Below, piece by piece: positions 1-8,621 of a DNA stretch of 64,000 nt. The DNA lies in NCBI GenBank assembly GCA_951813395.1, contig OX638356.1, positions 2,988,501 through 3,052,500 on the forward strand, given 5' to 3'. Positions within the stretch are counted from its first letter, which is position 1; each line of letters opens with the position of its first letter. The position numbers and the translations under genes were made by a program. The notes below the pieces were generated by a model that worked only from the letters and a program-made list of their open reading frames with translations, was not told the DNA's origin and made no database searches. The stretch is from Longimicrobiales bacterium (lineage in GTDB: Bacteria > Gemmatimonadota > Gemmatimonadetes > Longimicrobiales > Gaopeijiaceae).

Positions 1-83
1 CTGCCAGGGCGCTCGGCCAGCCAGGCCCGGCCCACTCCCGCCAGGTCCCCTTCATACGACTCCTCCCGCCCGCGGCGCACCAT
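1..83 (-). CDS. Possible 5' end of a divergent gene, cut by the window edge
   Basis: An open frame runs from ATG at 83 leftwards past the window edge and starts MVRRGREESYEGDL. A second in-register-free candidate is ATG at 55, which has a better ribosome site (GGAGGAG four to five bases upstream). Only about 27 codons are visible, so no family can be recognised. Its reality rests on its divergent position opposite the SusC gene and on the ribosome site. Confidence 0.22.
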   Translation of the reverse strand, partial: MVRRGREESYEGDLAGVGRAWLAERPG

Positions 84-97
84 GCGACGCGAAGCTC

Positions 98-126
98 TTG
101 ACAAACAGTGTACCCATGTTAGCGCG
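98..126 (+). promoter_or_regulatory. Possible -35 element upstream of the SusC-like gene
   Basis: TTGACA at 98-103 matches the sigma-70 -35 consensus exactly, but no convincing -10 hexamer lies 16-18 bases downstream. The site is about 140 bases before the SusC start, so it would leave a long leader. Weak call; the rest of 1-242 shows no other clear signal. Confidence 0.22.
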
Positions 127-242
127 CACGCGACGCATGTGCTACTGTAGTCTCGTCCATTGCGAGGATGGCCGCAGCGCGCGAGTGTGCGCGACACGGT
201 GTATACATCCCCGCATACATCTTTGGTCCATAGGAGGACGCC

Positions 243-3200
243 ATGGAACAAGTACTTTGTAAGAGCCCGCGTACCACAGCAGGAGTCATTGCTCTTGCTG
301 CGCTGGCGTTCGCGCTACCCTCCGCTCTCGGGGCCCAGACGGGCTCGATCCGGGGGGAGGTGGTCGACGCCATCACGCTGAGGGCAATCGGAGGCGCCCA
401 GGTCGAGATTGTCGAAACGCGCCGGGGTGGCCTGACCAACACCTCCGGCCAGTATCTCCTCCTCAACGTCCCCGTGGGCGAGCACGAGGTGCGGGTGCAG
501 TTCATCGGGTTCGGCACCGCGACCCAGAGCGTGACGGTGACGAGCGGCGAGACCGCCGTTCTCGACTTCTCGCTCTCGCAGTCGGTGCTGCAGCTGGACC
601 AGATCGTGGTCACGGGAACCGCGCAGGAGACGCAGGCGAGATCGGTGGGCAACACGGTTTCCACCATCGACGCCGCGGAGATCGTGGAAATCGCCCCGAT
701 CAGCAACGTTCAGGAGCTGTTGACCGCCCGGACTCCCGGATTGACGCTGGTCGCCAACTCCGGTCAGGCCGGCGCGAGTTCCAAGCTTCGCATCCGGGGA
801 GCGGGATCCCTTGCCGCGGGGCTGGCGCCCGTCGTGTATGTCGACGGAGTTCGAATGAAGTCGGGTACGCAGGGTGGCCTCGACGTGGGCTGGGGCGGCG
901 CGCAGGGTACTGACGCCCTCGACTTCCTGAACCCGAACGACATCGAGTCGGTCGAGACGATCAAGGGCCCGGCAGCCTCGACGCTCTACGGCGCGGATGC
1001 GGCCGGCGGCGTAATCCAGATCATCACCAAGAAGGGCCGTGCCGGATCAGGACTGGTGTGGAACGCTTCCTTTGAGACCGGCTACAACGCGTGGGCGCTC
1101 AATACTCCGACAAACTACTGGAGGTGCACCGCGTCCAATATCTCCAATCCGGACATCTACCCGGGATGCTCGGGTGTTGCGGAAAACACGGTGTTGGAGG
1201 ATGACCCGGTGAAGCGTCACCCGATGGCGCTTCGCCAGAACGAAGGCGGACCTGACAACTACGCCGATCTCAGCACCTTCAACCTGTCCGCGCGCGGAGG
1301 CGGGGAAGCCTTCAACTACTACCTCTCGTTCGAGAATAGCGGCGAAGAGGGCGTCTACTACAACAACTTCTCCAACCGGACCTCGGGGCGCGCGAACTTC
1401 GGGTTCACGCCCACCGAAAGGTTCTCGACGACGGTCAACGTCGGGTACGCCCGGACCCACGTGCAGATGCCGTTTGCGAACAACTCCTCGAACTCGATTC
1501 TGCGAAACGGCTTCAGGGGAAGACCCGGGTCGTCCGCACCGTGGGAAGAAGGATTCAGGGGCTTCGGACCCATGCTGGCCAACGAGTACGACAATCAGAC
1601 CGAGGCCGAGCGCACGACCATCGCCATGACCGTCAACTACCAGCCAACGGACTGGTTCACGAACCGCCTCACGCTGGGGATGGACAAGCAGGACCGCAAC
1701 AACACCGAGGTCTACCAGATCGACACCACCGGTGCCCAGCCGTGGGGAGCCACGGCCGCCGGCGGTCGGGTCCAGCGCGACCTGCCCGTCGACCACTCGT
1801 GGACAGCCGACTACGCGGGTACGATCAGCACGGACATCACCGATGACCTCGCCTCGTCTCTGTCTGTCGGGGGCCAGCTGGTCAGGGAGCAGTTCTCGTC
1901 TCACTACGTCGAGGGACAGGGCTTCGTGGCCAACAACCTGAACCTCATCGGAACCGCGGCGACGACGCTGGCGTCGCAGGGATTCGTAGAGCAGACCTCC
2001 CTGGGAGTGTATGTGCAGGAACAGGCGGCCTGGCGAAATCGTCTGTACGGCACGGTGGCCGTACGGGTTGACGACAACTCGGCATTCGGCAACGACTTCT
2101 CGCTCGTTGTCTACCCAAAGGCCTCGGTGTCCTACATCATCTCGGACGAGGACTTCTTCAGTCTGCCGTACGTGGACGAGTTGAAGCTTCGCGGCGCCTG
2201 GGGCCAGGCAGGAAAGGCACCGGCCCCCTTCACGGCGGATCGGGCCTATGCGCCAGACGTGACCGTGGTCGGCGATATTGCCGTCAACCAGCTATCGACC
2301 GCCTCGTACGGGAATCCCGACCTCAAGGCCGAGACGGGTACCGAGATAGAACTCGGATTCGATGCGTCGCTCCTGGAGGGTCGCGCCGCTCTTGAAGTCA
2401 CGTACTACAACCAGCGCACGACCGATGCGCTGATCTCGGTGCCGGATCCGCCCTCAAGCGGGTTCAGCGGCAGCCACTTCGTGAACATCGGCGAGATCGC
2501 GAACAGCGGATTCGAGCTGCTGCTCACCGGATCCCCGATCTACACGCGCAATCTTCAGTGGGACGCGAGCGTGTCACTCTACACCAACTCGAACGAACTC
2601 GTCTCCTTCGGTGGCGCACTGGATGAGATCGCTTTCGGCGCGTTCGCCCAGGTGCACAAGCACATCGAGGGCTACCCGCTGGGCGGGTACTGGTCCGTCG
2701 ATGTGGTACGGGACGCGAGCGGCAACCCCGTTCTCACTCCAGGCGGCGGCGTGACCGTCGACTACGACAACGAGGAGTACGTGGGACCGCAGCTGCCCAC
2801 GCGGGAGATCGCGTTCTCCAACACCTTTACGCTGATGGGCAACCTGCGGGTCTTCGCCCAGTTCGACTACAAGGGCGGCCACCACCAGTGGTGCGCGATC
2901 TGCTCGATCCGGAACCGGATCGACCGCAACAGCTGGGAGGTGAACAACCCCGCCGCCGATCCGAACGAGGTCCTGGTGTGGCTCAGCCGTCAGACCAAGA
3001 CGCACCTGTTCCCGGCGGACTTCCTGAAATTCCGGGAAATCGCACTCAGCTACACGTTGCCGACCAATCTGAGCAACGCGTTCCGCGCGGACCGCGCGAC
3101 GGTGACGCTGTCGGGCCGGAACATCTGGATGTGGACCAAATACGGAGGCACGTCCGATCCGGAAGTCACCTTCTACAGTACACGCGAGTTCAGTGAGCTC

Positions 3201-3260
3201 GACTACGCATCCACGCCGATGACGCGCAGGTTTTCGGCGTCAGTCGCCCTTCAGTTCTGA
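243..3260 (+). CDS. SusC/RagA-type TonB-linked outer membrane receptor
   Basis: A 1005-residue TonB-dependent transporter that should carry a bulky nutrient across the outer membrane with the SusD-like lipoprotein encoded next. Residues 1-31 form a signal peptide ending ALGA. Residues about 35-115 are a carboxypeptidase-regulatory-like domain (GSIRGEVVDA, then NVPVGEHEVRVQFIGF). A TonB-box-like stretch (LDQIVVTG) and the plug follow, with VVYVDGV and a TLYGADAAGGVIQI-type motif. The remainder is the barrel, ending in the expected aromatic residue (VALQF). AGGAGG at 232-237, five bases before the ATG, fixes the start. It lies 13 bases before the SusD gene, so the two are co-transcribed. The substrate cannot be told; no glycosidase is adjacent, so peptides or other nutrients are as likely as glycans. 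Confidence 0.93.
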   Translation: MEQVLCKSPRTTAGVIALAALAFALPSALGAQTGSIRGEVVDAITLRAIGGAQVEIVETRRGGLTNTSGQYLLLNVPVGEHEVRVQFIGFGTATQSVTVTSGETAVLDFSLSQSVLQLDQIVVTGTAQETQARSVGNTVSTIDAAEIVEIAPISNVQELLTARTPGLTLVANSGQAGASSKLRIRGAGSLAAGLAPVVYVDGVRMKSGTQGGLDVGWGGAQGTDALDFLNPNDIESVETIKGPAASTLYGADAAGGVIQIITKKGRAGSGLVWNASFETGYNAWALNTPTNYWRCTASNISNPDIYPGCSGVAENTVLEDDPVKRHPMALRQNEGGPDNYADLSTFNLSARGGGEAFNYYLSFENSGEEGVYYNNFSNRTSGRANFGFTPTERFSTTVNVGYARTHVQMPFANNSSNSILRNGFRGRPGSSAPWEEGFRGFGPMLANEYDNQTEAERTTIAMTVNYQPTDWFTNRLTLGMDKQDRNNTEVYQIDTTGAQPWGATAAGGRVQRDLPVDHSWTADYAGTISTDITDDLASSLSVGGQLVREQFSSHYVEGQGFVANNLNLIGTAATTLASQGFVEQTSLGVYVQEQAAWRNRLYGTVAVRVDDNSAFGNDFSLVVYPKASVSYIISDEDFFSLPYVDELKLRGAWGQAGKAPAPFTADRAYAPDVTVVGDIAVNQLSTASYGNPDLKAETGTEIELGFDASLLEGRAALEVTYYNQRTTDALISVPDPPSSGFSGSHFVNIGEIANSGFELLLTGSPIYTRNLQWDASVSLYTNSNELVSFGGALDEIAFGAFAQVHKHIEGYPLGGYWSVDVVRDASGNPVLTPGGGVTVDYDNEEYVGPQLPTREIAFSNTFTLMGNLRVFAQFDYKGGHHQWCAICSIRNRIDRNSWEVNNPAADPNEVLVWLSRQTKTHLFPADFLKFREIALSYTLPTNLSNAFRADRATVTLSGRNIWMWTKYGGTSDPEVTFYSTREFSELDYASTPMTRRFSASVALQF

Positions 3261-3273
3261 GAGGAGGAAGCAA

Positions 3274-4623
3274 ATGACTCGATTCAGCAAGACACTGCGG
3301 CTCCTGGCCGCATTGGCCGTCGTTGGTTCGGTCGCAGGATGCGACACCCTCGACGAACTCCTGATCGCAAACAACCCCGAGCGCATTTCGGAGGATGCAC
3401 TGAATGACGCGCTGCTGGTGGACGTGCTCACCAACAGCGTCATCGGCGAATTCTCGGCCATGTACGACGACCCGTTCATCTGGCGGGGCAGCATGTTCAC
3501 CGACGAGCAGATCACGGGAATCAACTGGGAATCGACCGCGCGGCTGAGCCAGAGACTGGTTCGGTACGACGAGGGCGACCCAGACAACATGTTCTCGCAG
3601 ATCAGTGCCGCACGAGTGATGGCCGACAGCGCCGCGGGACGGTTCCGCACCCTGATCGACAACTCGGCAGCGGATGAGCGCATGGCGATTGCGCTGGTCT
3701 ATGCCGGTTATTCCCACATCATTCTGGGCGACGCAATGTGCGAGGCGGTCTTCAATGTGGGGGAGACCATCGCGTCGCAGGCGCAGATCTATGAGCGCGG
3801 CCTGTCCCGATTCGAAGAGGGCATGCAGGTGGCCGCGGCCGCGGGCCGTGGTGACCTGGTCAACCTGGCCCGCGTCGGCCTTGCCCGTTCACACCTGAAT
3901 CTGGGCAATCACAGCCAGGTGATGCAGCACGCATCCGAAGTACCTGCGGATTTCGTCTATTGGGTCGAATACGAGCAGACATCCGACGGCGGAACCGACC
4001 TCGTGCTCTGGGGGAGGATCAACGGCGGGAACCACTCGCTCGGCGTGCACCCGAACTTCCTGAACGGAGAGTTCGGAGAGCAGGATATCATCGCCGGCCA
4101 GACCGACCCGCGGGTGCAGCACACGACCAGCTGGTCGCTGGGCCACAACCGCCTCACACGGTTGTACAAGCCGTTTCAGTCCCTGCCGTTCAGCGGATAC
4201 AACGGCGAAGCCATCGCAGATGGCGGTCAACCGCCGTTCTACCAGCGGGGCACCGACATCAGGATGGCCTCGGGGCTCGAGGCGATGCACCACTACTACG
4301 AGGCGGCGGGCCCTGACGGAATGGGTCCGGCCGGGTCGACGCTCGATTTCGTGAACGCGCGGCGCGCGGCCGGCAAGCAGGCGCCGGTCGACCTGTCAGG
4401 CTCCGACCTGATGGCCGAACTCCGCGATCAGCGCGGGCGTGACATGTACATGGGCGGTTTCCGGATCGGGGATCTGCGGCGCTGGAAGAACCAGGGCGTG
4501 GGCGACTTCTTCCCGAGCGGGACCCACCCGACCACCGAGTGGGGCTCCTACGGGGACGCCACGTGCTTCCCGCTCCCACTCGAGGAGTACGAAGGCAACC
4601 CCAACCTGACGAAGCCGTCCTGA
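3274..4623 (+). CDS. SusD/RagB-like outer membrane lipoprotein
   Basis: A 449-residue lipoprotein, the surface substrate-binding partner of the preceding receptor. The signal peptide ends in a lipobox (VGSVAGC, Cys at about 23). The body has the helical TPR-like pattern of the SusD family and ends with the typical C-terminal part (ELRDQRGRDMYMGGFRIGDLRRWK, split here as ELRDQRGRDMYM and GGFRIGDLRRWK), close to the family motif in which ERR.E...EG.R..DL.RW recurs. A strong ribosome site, AGGAGGAAG, lies just before the ATG. The pairing and order susC-susD are typical. Short by family standards but within range. Confidence 0.88.
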   Translation: MTRFSKTLRLLAALAVVGSVAGCDTLDELLIANNPERISEDALNDALLVDVLTNSVIGEFSAMYDDPFIWRGSMFTDEQITGINWESTARLSQRLVRYDEGDPDNMFSQISAARVMADSAAGRFRTLIDNSAADERMAIALVYAGYSHIILGDAMCEAVFNVGETIASQAQIYERGLSRFEEGMQVAAAAGRGDLVNLARVGLARSHLNLGNHSQVMQHASEVPADFVYWVEYEQTSDGGTDLVLWGRINGGNHSLGVHPNFLNGEFGEQDIIAGQTDPRVQHTTSWSLGHNRLTRLYKPFQSLPFSGYNGEAIADGGQPPFYQRGTDIRMASGLEAMHHYYEAAGPDGMGPAGSTLDFVNARRAAGKQAPVDLSGSDLMAELRDQRGRDMYMGGFRIGDLRRWKNQGVGDFFPSGTHPTTEWGSYGDATCFPLPLEEYEGNPNLTKPS

Positions 4624-4645
4624 CGGTCTTCGTCGGAGCGAAAGC

Positions 4646-5113
4646 GTGCATGAGCGCTTGAAGACGGGGGGCACGGCGGTCCGGAGGGCCGCCGTGCCCC
4701 CTCGCGCGTCATGCGCCGCCGTATTGGCGGCAGTGGCAATCTGCACCGCGTGCAATCTGCTCGACGACGATCAGGACTACCCGGGCGTCGCGCGCGTGGA
4801 AATCATCGGCACCGCGCCCGGCCCGCTCGAACTGGTCGTCTCCGACGACTTCCAAAGGGTCGCCGACTTCGAACAGGGTGCGCGGTACACCGTGCTGGTC
4901 CGCGCCGACACGTCCCAGGTGGAACTCGATTTCGTGAAGGAGTACGACATCGAGGCCGCGCGCCGGTTCTACGTGCGGCTGACCAACCACGCTTCCGAGG
5001 TGGCGGACGTGCGCCTCTCGGTCGCCTTCGACGGAGTGGTCGGGTATTCGCAGGCGGCAACCCTGGCCGAGAGTGGCGCACTCGAGTTCAGCGAGATCTT
5101 TTTCGGCACCTGA
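4646..5113 (+). CDS. Small lipoprotein of unknown function in the SusCD operon
   Basis: A 155-residue protein with a basic N-terminus, a hydrophobic stretch and a lipobox-like CTAC ending, so probably lipid-anchored. The mature part (VARVEIIGTAPGPLELVVSD, then ARYTVLVRADTSQVELDF) looks like an all-beta, Ig-like or C2-like fold. No family was recognised. It starts 23 bases after the SusD stop on the same strand and is followed after 22 bases by the esterase-like gene, so it belongs to the same transcription unit. It may be an accessory surface protein of the receptor pair; that is inference from position only. Confidence 0.6.
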   Translation: MHERLKTGGTAVRRAAVPPRASCAAVLAAVAICTACNLLDDDQDYPGVARVEIIGTAPGPLELVVSDDFQRVADFEQGARYTVLVRADTSQVELDFVKEYDIEAARRFYVRLTNHASEVADVRLSVAFDGVVGYSQAATLAESGALEFSEIFFGT

Positions 5114-5135
5114 CCGACCGGACGGGAGTCAGCGC

Positions 5136-6530
5136 GTGAGATTCCGCCCGCCGAGACCGCACCTGCGTCCGTCCACGCCCCATCCGATCCCGCTCACCGC
5201 CGCGCTCCTCGCCCTCGCGTCGTGCGGCGGGGACGCAACCGCCCCCATCGAAGCGCCGCCCGACCCCGAGCCTCCTCCGGTCCCCGCCGAGGCCACCACG
5301 TGGATCGAGGCCAACTCCCATCCGTTCGAGGGCTCCCACCTCTCCCTGCCCCACTCCGACATCGACTTCCTGCGCGATATCGTCGGCGACGCGCGGATCG
5401 TGTCGCTGGGCGAAAACACCCACGGCACCCGCGACTTCTTCGAGATGAAGGCGCGCGTGCTCCGGTTTCTCGTCGAGGAGATGGGATTCACTGCCTTTGC
5501 GATCGAGGCAACCTGGCCCGAGGCGCGTCGCCTGGACCACTACGTGCGGACCGGCGAGGGCGATCCGGCGGTGCTGCTGTCCGGGCTCTACTTCTGGACG
5601 TGGAACACGGAATCGGTGCTCGAAATGATCGAGTGGATGCGCGCGCACAACGAGGCCGGGGGCAACGTGGGCTTCCACGGGTTCGACATGCAGTATCCCG
5701 GCATGGCCCTGCACAACGTGCGCGAGTACGTGGCGGCGTTCGACTCCGCCCGGGCCGGCGCGGTCGCCACCGATCTCGACTGTCTGGGCCGGTACGCCAA
5801 CGACCCCTCCGGCCGATTTCCGACCGCGCGCTACGGCGACCAGCCAGACACGTACCGCGCGGACTGCGGCGCCGAGCTCGAAGGCGTGCAGCAGGCGCTC
5901 CTGGACAGGCGCGAGACCTACGAGGCGGCATCGGGCGAGGAAGCCTTCGCGGTGGCTTTGCAGAGCGTACGCGTCACCATCCAGTACCACCTGATGATCA
6001 CGGGAGCGCAGAGCCGCGACCAGTCGATGGCAGAGAACACCGTCTGGATCGACCGGCAACTCGGTCCAGGCGCGCGCATGGTCCTCTGGGCGCACAATTT
6101 CCACGCTTCCGCCCAGCCGGGCGCCCAGGGATCGTTCCTGCGGCGGGCCTACGGAGACGCGATGGTGATTGTCGGCTTCAGCCACGAGGCCGGGACCTTC
6201 ACCGCGGTGCTTCAGCGGGGCTCCAGCTACCTGGGGCTGGCCGAGCACACCCTGGGTGCCCCGCTCCCGCTCTCGTACGAGCACTACCTGTCCACACCGG
6301 CCGCCCCCCGGTACGTCGTCGACCTGCGCAACCGCGACACGAGTTCGGCGGGGGCATCGTGGCTGGCGGGACCTCGCAGCTTCCGCGCGATCGGCTGCTG
6401 CTACGATCCCGGCACCTCCCATCGCTACTGGTCGCAGTCTCCGTTGCCGGAGTGGTACGACGTGGTCATCCACTACGCGTCCACGCGGCCCACGGTGGTG
6501 TTGCCGTCGCGCTACCCCACCTCGTTCTGA
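5136..6530 (+). CDS. Erythromycin-esterase-like lipoprotein
   Basis: A 464-residue member of the erythromycin esterase (EreA/EreB-like) superfamily. The family motif is clear: GENTHGTRDFFEMK near residues 92-105, then FAIEATWPEARRLD, YVRTGEGDP and LWAHNFHAS. These hold the catalytic and metal-linked His and Glu residues of the family. A GTG start at 5136 is preferred over the upstream ATG at 5073, because it follows GGGAG at the right distance, lies outside the preceding gene and yields a clean lipoprotein signal ending LASC (Cys about 30). Export and linkage to SusC/SusD argue against an ordinary cytoplasmic macrolide resistance role. It more likely hydrolyses an ester or lactone in the imported nutrient; no substrate can be named. 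Confidence 0.82.
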   Translation: MRFRPPRPHLRPSTPHPIPLTAALLALASCGGDATAPIEAPPDPEPPPVPAEATTWIEANSHPFEGSHLSLPHSDIDFLRDIVGDARIVSLGENTHGTRDFFEMKARVLRFLVEEMGFTAFAIEATWPEARRLDHYVRTGEGDPAVLLSGLYFWTWNTESVLEMIEWMRAHNEAGGNVGFHGFDMQYPGMALHNVREYVAAFDSARAGAVATDLDCLGRYANDPSGRFPTARYGDQPDTYRADCGAELEGVQQALLDRRETYEAASGEEAFAVALQSVRVTIQYHLMITGAQSRDQSMAENTVWIDRQLGPGARMVLWAHNFHASAQPGAQGSFLRRAYGDAMVIVGFSHEAGTFTAVLQRGSSYLGLAEHTLGAPLPLSYEHYLSTPAAPRYVVDLRNRDTSSAGASWLAGPRSFRAIGCCYDPGTSHRYWSQSPLPEWYDVVIHYASTRPTVVLPSRYPTSF

Positions 6531-6552
6531 ACTCGGACGGGGCCTCCGCCCT

Positions 6553-7701
6553 CTATCCGCGCAGCGACCGCCGCAACCGCACGAAACGCCGCGCGCGCCG
6601 GAGGGCCAGGGATAGCCCGGTCCACACCATCAGCGCGGCTGCCAGCGAGAAGAGCCCCGCCAACAGCTGACCCCCCAACCCCCAGTACTCCCCGGTGTGC
6701 GCGTGACGCAGGAACAGCTGGGCGCGCCGCCCGGGGGTGTCGTCGGCGAAGGACTCCCAGCCGCGCGCGGCGCCGGTGGCCGCGTCCACGGTGAGCAGCC
6801 CGGCCTTGTGGGGCTGGCCCGCGCGGCCGCCCTGCACCTCCACCCGGACCTCGCGATCCGCCGGCCGCGGCACGTTCAGGACCAGCGTCCGCCATCCGGG
6901 CGCCCACCCCTCGGCGGTCGCGAGCACGGCCTCCAGGTCGGCACCCGGCCCTCGCGCGCCCTCTTCGGCGCCCTCCAGCGCGACCCCGTCCTCGCCTCCG
7001 CCCTCCACCCCGCCCGGCCACCCCTCCGCCGGCACCACGCGCCCCACGACCGGATACACCCGGTCGCCCGCGCCCGGATACGACGTGGTCACCCCCGTCG
7101 CCGCGATCACCGCCAACGGCAGCACCGACCAGATCCCGACCGCCTGGTGCCAGTTGAGGTCGCGCCAGGCCCCCCTCGCCCGGGGGCGGAGAATGAACAC
7201 GCTGGCAAGCGACCGCCTGTTGATCGGCCGCGGGATCCACAGGATCGGCCCGGTGAGCAGCAGGAAGAGGAACGCCACGTTCACGGCGCCCGTCACCGCG
7301 CGCGCACGGCGCACGGAGCCGCTGGAGACATTGAACCATCGGTGCCAGTCATGCACGGCTTCGAAGAAGTGCTCCAGCCGCCCCGGCCCGAGGCCGACCA
7401 CCCGGCCGGTGTAGGGATTCACACGGGCGTACCGATCCCGCCCCTCATGCACCAGCACCGGCGCGCGCGGGTCCGCACGATAGCTCAGCGACGTCGCCGC
7501 CAACCCCGCCGCCTCGATGATCGCCTCCGGCGCCAGCCGCTCGGCCCCGTCCCCGGGCGCCGCGAAGTACCGGCGCTCCACAAGCCCCGTCACCGTCTCC
7601 TCGAGCGACAACACGACACCCGTCGCGGCCAGCATCAGGACGACCGCCCCGGCGGCCACCGCCACCGAGAGGTGCAGCCGGAAGATGATCGCCCGGATCA
7701 T
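6553..7701 (-). CDS. PepSY-domain inner membrane protein
   Basis: A 382-residue PepSY-associated transmembrane protein, the family often called iron-regulated or siderophore-reductase-like. It opens with a TM helix (HLSVAVAAGAVVLMLAATGV), has further helices around GAVNVAFLFLLLTGPILW and WSVLPLAVIAATGVTTSYPG, and ends with one near LLAGLFSLAAALMVWTGLSLA. Paired histidines (HDWHRWFN, LNWHQAVGIW, FLRHAHTGEYWG) fit the haem-binding or reductase pattern of the family. Large acidic periplasmic loops lie between. It stands alone on the minus strand, convergent with the esterase gene. An iron or electron-transfer role is a family-level guess. Confidence 0.8.
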   Translation of the reverse strand: MIRAIIFRLHLSVAVAAGAVVLMLAATGVVLSLEETVTGLVERRYFAAPGDGAERLAPEAIIEAAGLAATSLSYRADPRAPVLVHEGRDRYARVNPYTGRVVGLGPGRLEHFFEAVHDWHRWFNVSSGSVRRARAVTGAVNVAFLFLLLTGPILWIPRPINRRSLASVFILRPRARGAWRDLNWHQAVGIWSVLPLAVIAATGVTTSYPGAGDRVYPVVGRVVPAEGWPGGVEGGGEDGVALEGAEEGARGPGADLEAVLATAEGWAPGWRTLVLNVPRPADREVRVEVQGGRAGQPHKAGLLTVDAATGAARGWESFADDTPGRRAQLFLRHAHTGEYWGLGGQLLAGLFSLAAALMVWTGLSLALRRARRFVRLRRSLRG

Positions 7702-7756
7702 CGCACTGCCGCCAGTCCCCCGCGGCGCGCGTCCCGCCCCGCCCCGCCGGCCGCTG

Positions 7757-8458
7757 TCAGTTCAGCGTCACGTAGCGCTCGAACCGCGCGACCTCGTCCT
7801 CGTCCACGTACTTGCCGATCTCGCGCCGGAACTGGTCGAGATCGGTGTACGGCCGGTACTCCTCGAATTCGTGCGCCATGCGCTCGGTCATTCCCGGAAC
7901 GGCCATGATCTCCTCGCGGGTGGCGCTGTTCAGATCGATCGGGACGTACACGTACTGCGCGAGCCGCTCGACCTCTTCCTCGTCCACGTACTTGCCGATC
8001 TCCCTGCGGAACTCGCCCATGCCGTCGTACGGGCGGTACTCCTCGAACTCGTGCGCCATCCGATCCCCCACGCCCGGAATCAGCAGGATCTCGTCGTTCG
8101 TCACGTCGTTGAGGTTGATCGGCAGCCAGAGCGATTCATAGGCCGCCATCGCCGCGTCGTCCCCGATCGCCCCCGACAGCACCGCGTGCACATCCGCCGC
8201 GCGCAGGTACGGCCGCCCACCCACCACCGCCGCGGCAACGTCCGCCGTAATCCCCGGGACCGATCCGAGTTCGTCTTCGCCGGCGAGGTTGGGGTTGAGC
8301 AGGCCGGCCATGGCATCGGCGGCCCCCGTCTCTCCCATGGCCTCCACGGACTCCGCGGCGGCGGGTTCAGACTCCGCCGAATCGCCGCCGCCGCCACATC
8401 CGGCCGACAGCATCGGGATCATGGCAAGGGCGAGCGGCACGGTGTGATTGCGGAACAT
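7757..8458 (-). CDS. Exported lipoprotein with ComEA-like helix-hairpin-helix repeats
   Basis: A 233-residue protein starting at ATG 8458, chosen because AGGAAGAGG lies just upstream and it begins a lipoprotein signal (LSAGC followed by a glycine run). The acidic linker is followed by three helix-hairpin-helix units of the ComEA type: LLNPNLAGEDELGSVPGI, then PINLNDVTNDEILLIPGV, then PIDLNSATREEIMAVPGM. The last two belong to near-identical 60-residue blocks sharing RMAHEFEEYRPY and FRREIGKYVDE. ComEA binds DNA in the periplasm during uptake; here the repeats are more numerous and lipid-anchored. DNA binding is plausible, but the blocks are acidic, so protein-protein contact is an alternative. 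Confidence 0.75.
   Translation of the reverse strand: MFRNHTVPLALAMIPMLSAGCGGGGDSAESEPAAAESVEAMGETGAADAMAGLLNPNLAGEDELGSVPGITADVAAAVVGGRPYLRAADVHAVLSGAIGDDAAMAAYESLWLPINLNDVTNDEILLIPGVGDRMAHEFEEYRPYDGMGEFRREIGKYVDEEEVERLAQYVYVPIDLNSATREEIMAVPGMTERMAHEFEEYRPYTDLDQFRREIGKYVDEDEVARFERYVTLN
7766..8125. repeat. Two tandem 180-bp repeats inside the helix-hairpin-helix gene
   Basis: The sequence cgtccacgtacttgccgatc occurs at 7801 and again at 7981, exactly 180 bases apart, with strong similarity continuing for the whole unit (for example ggtactcctcgaa in both). The repeat keeps the frame and encodes the duplicated 60-residue block, so it is a recent in-frame duplication. Confidence 0.8.
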
Positions 8459-8621
8459 GGTCCTCTTCCTTTCTCGGTGGGAATCCTGCTGTACAATAGT
8501 GAACCCCTGCAGACCCGCCAACGAAGACCCCGGTCGCGGTGTCTTTTCCGATAGCGCCTATCGTGCCATTGTACCGGGCCGGCGACTTGTCGAACTGCGG
8601 TCATAGGGGAACCGAACGCGA

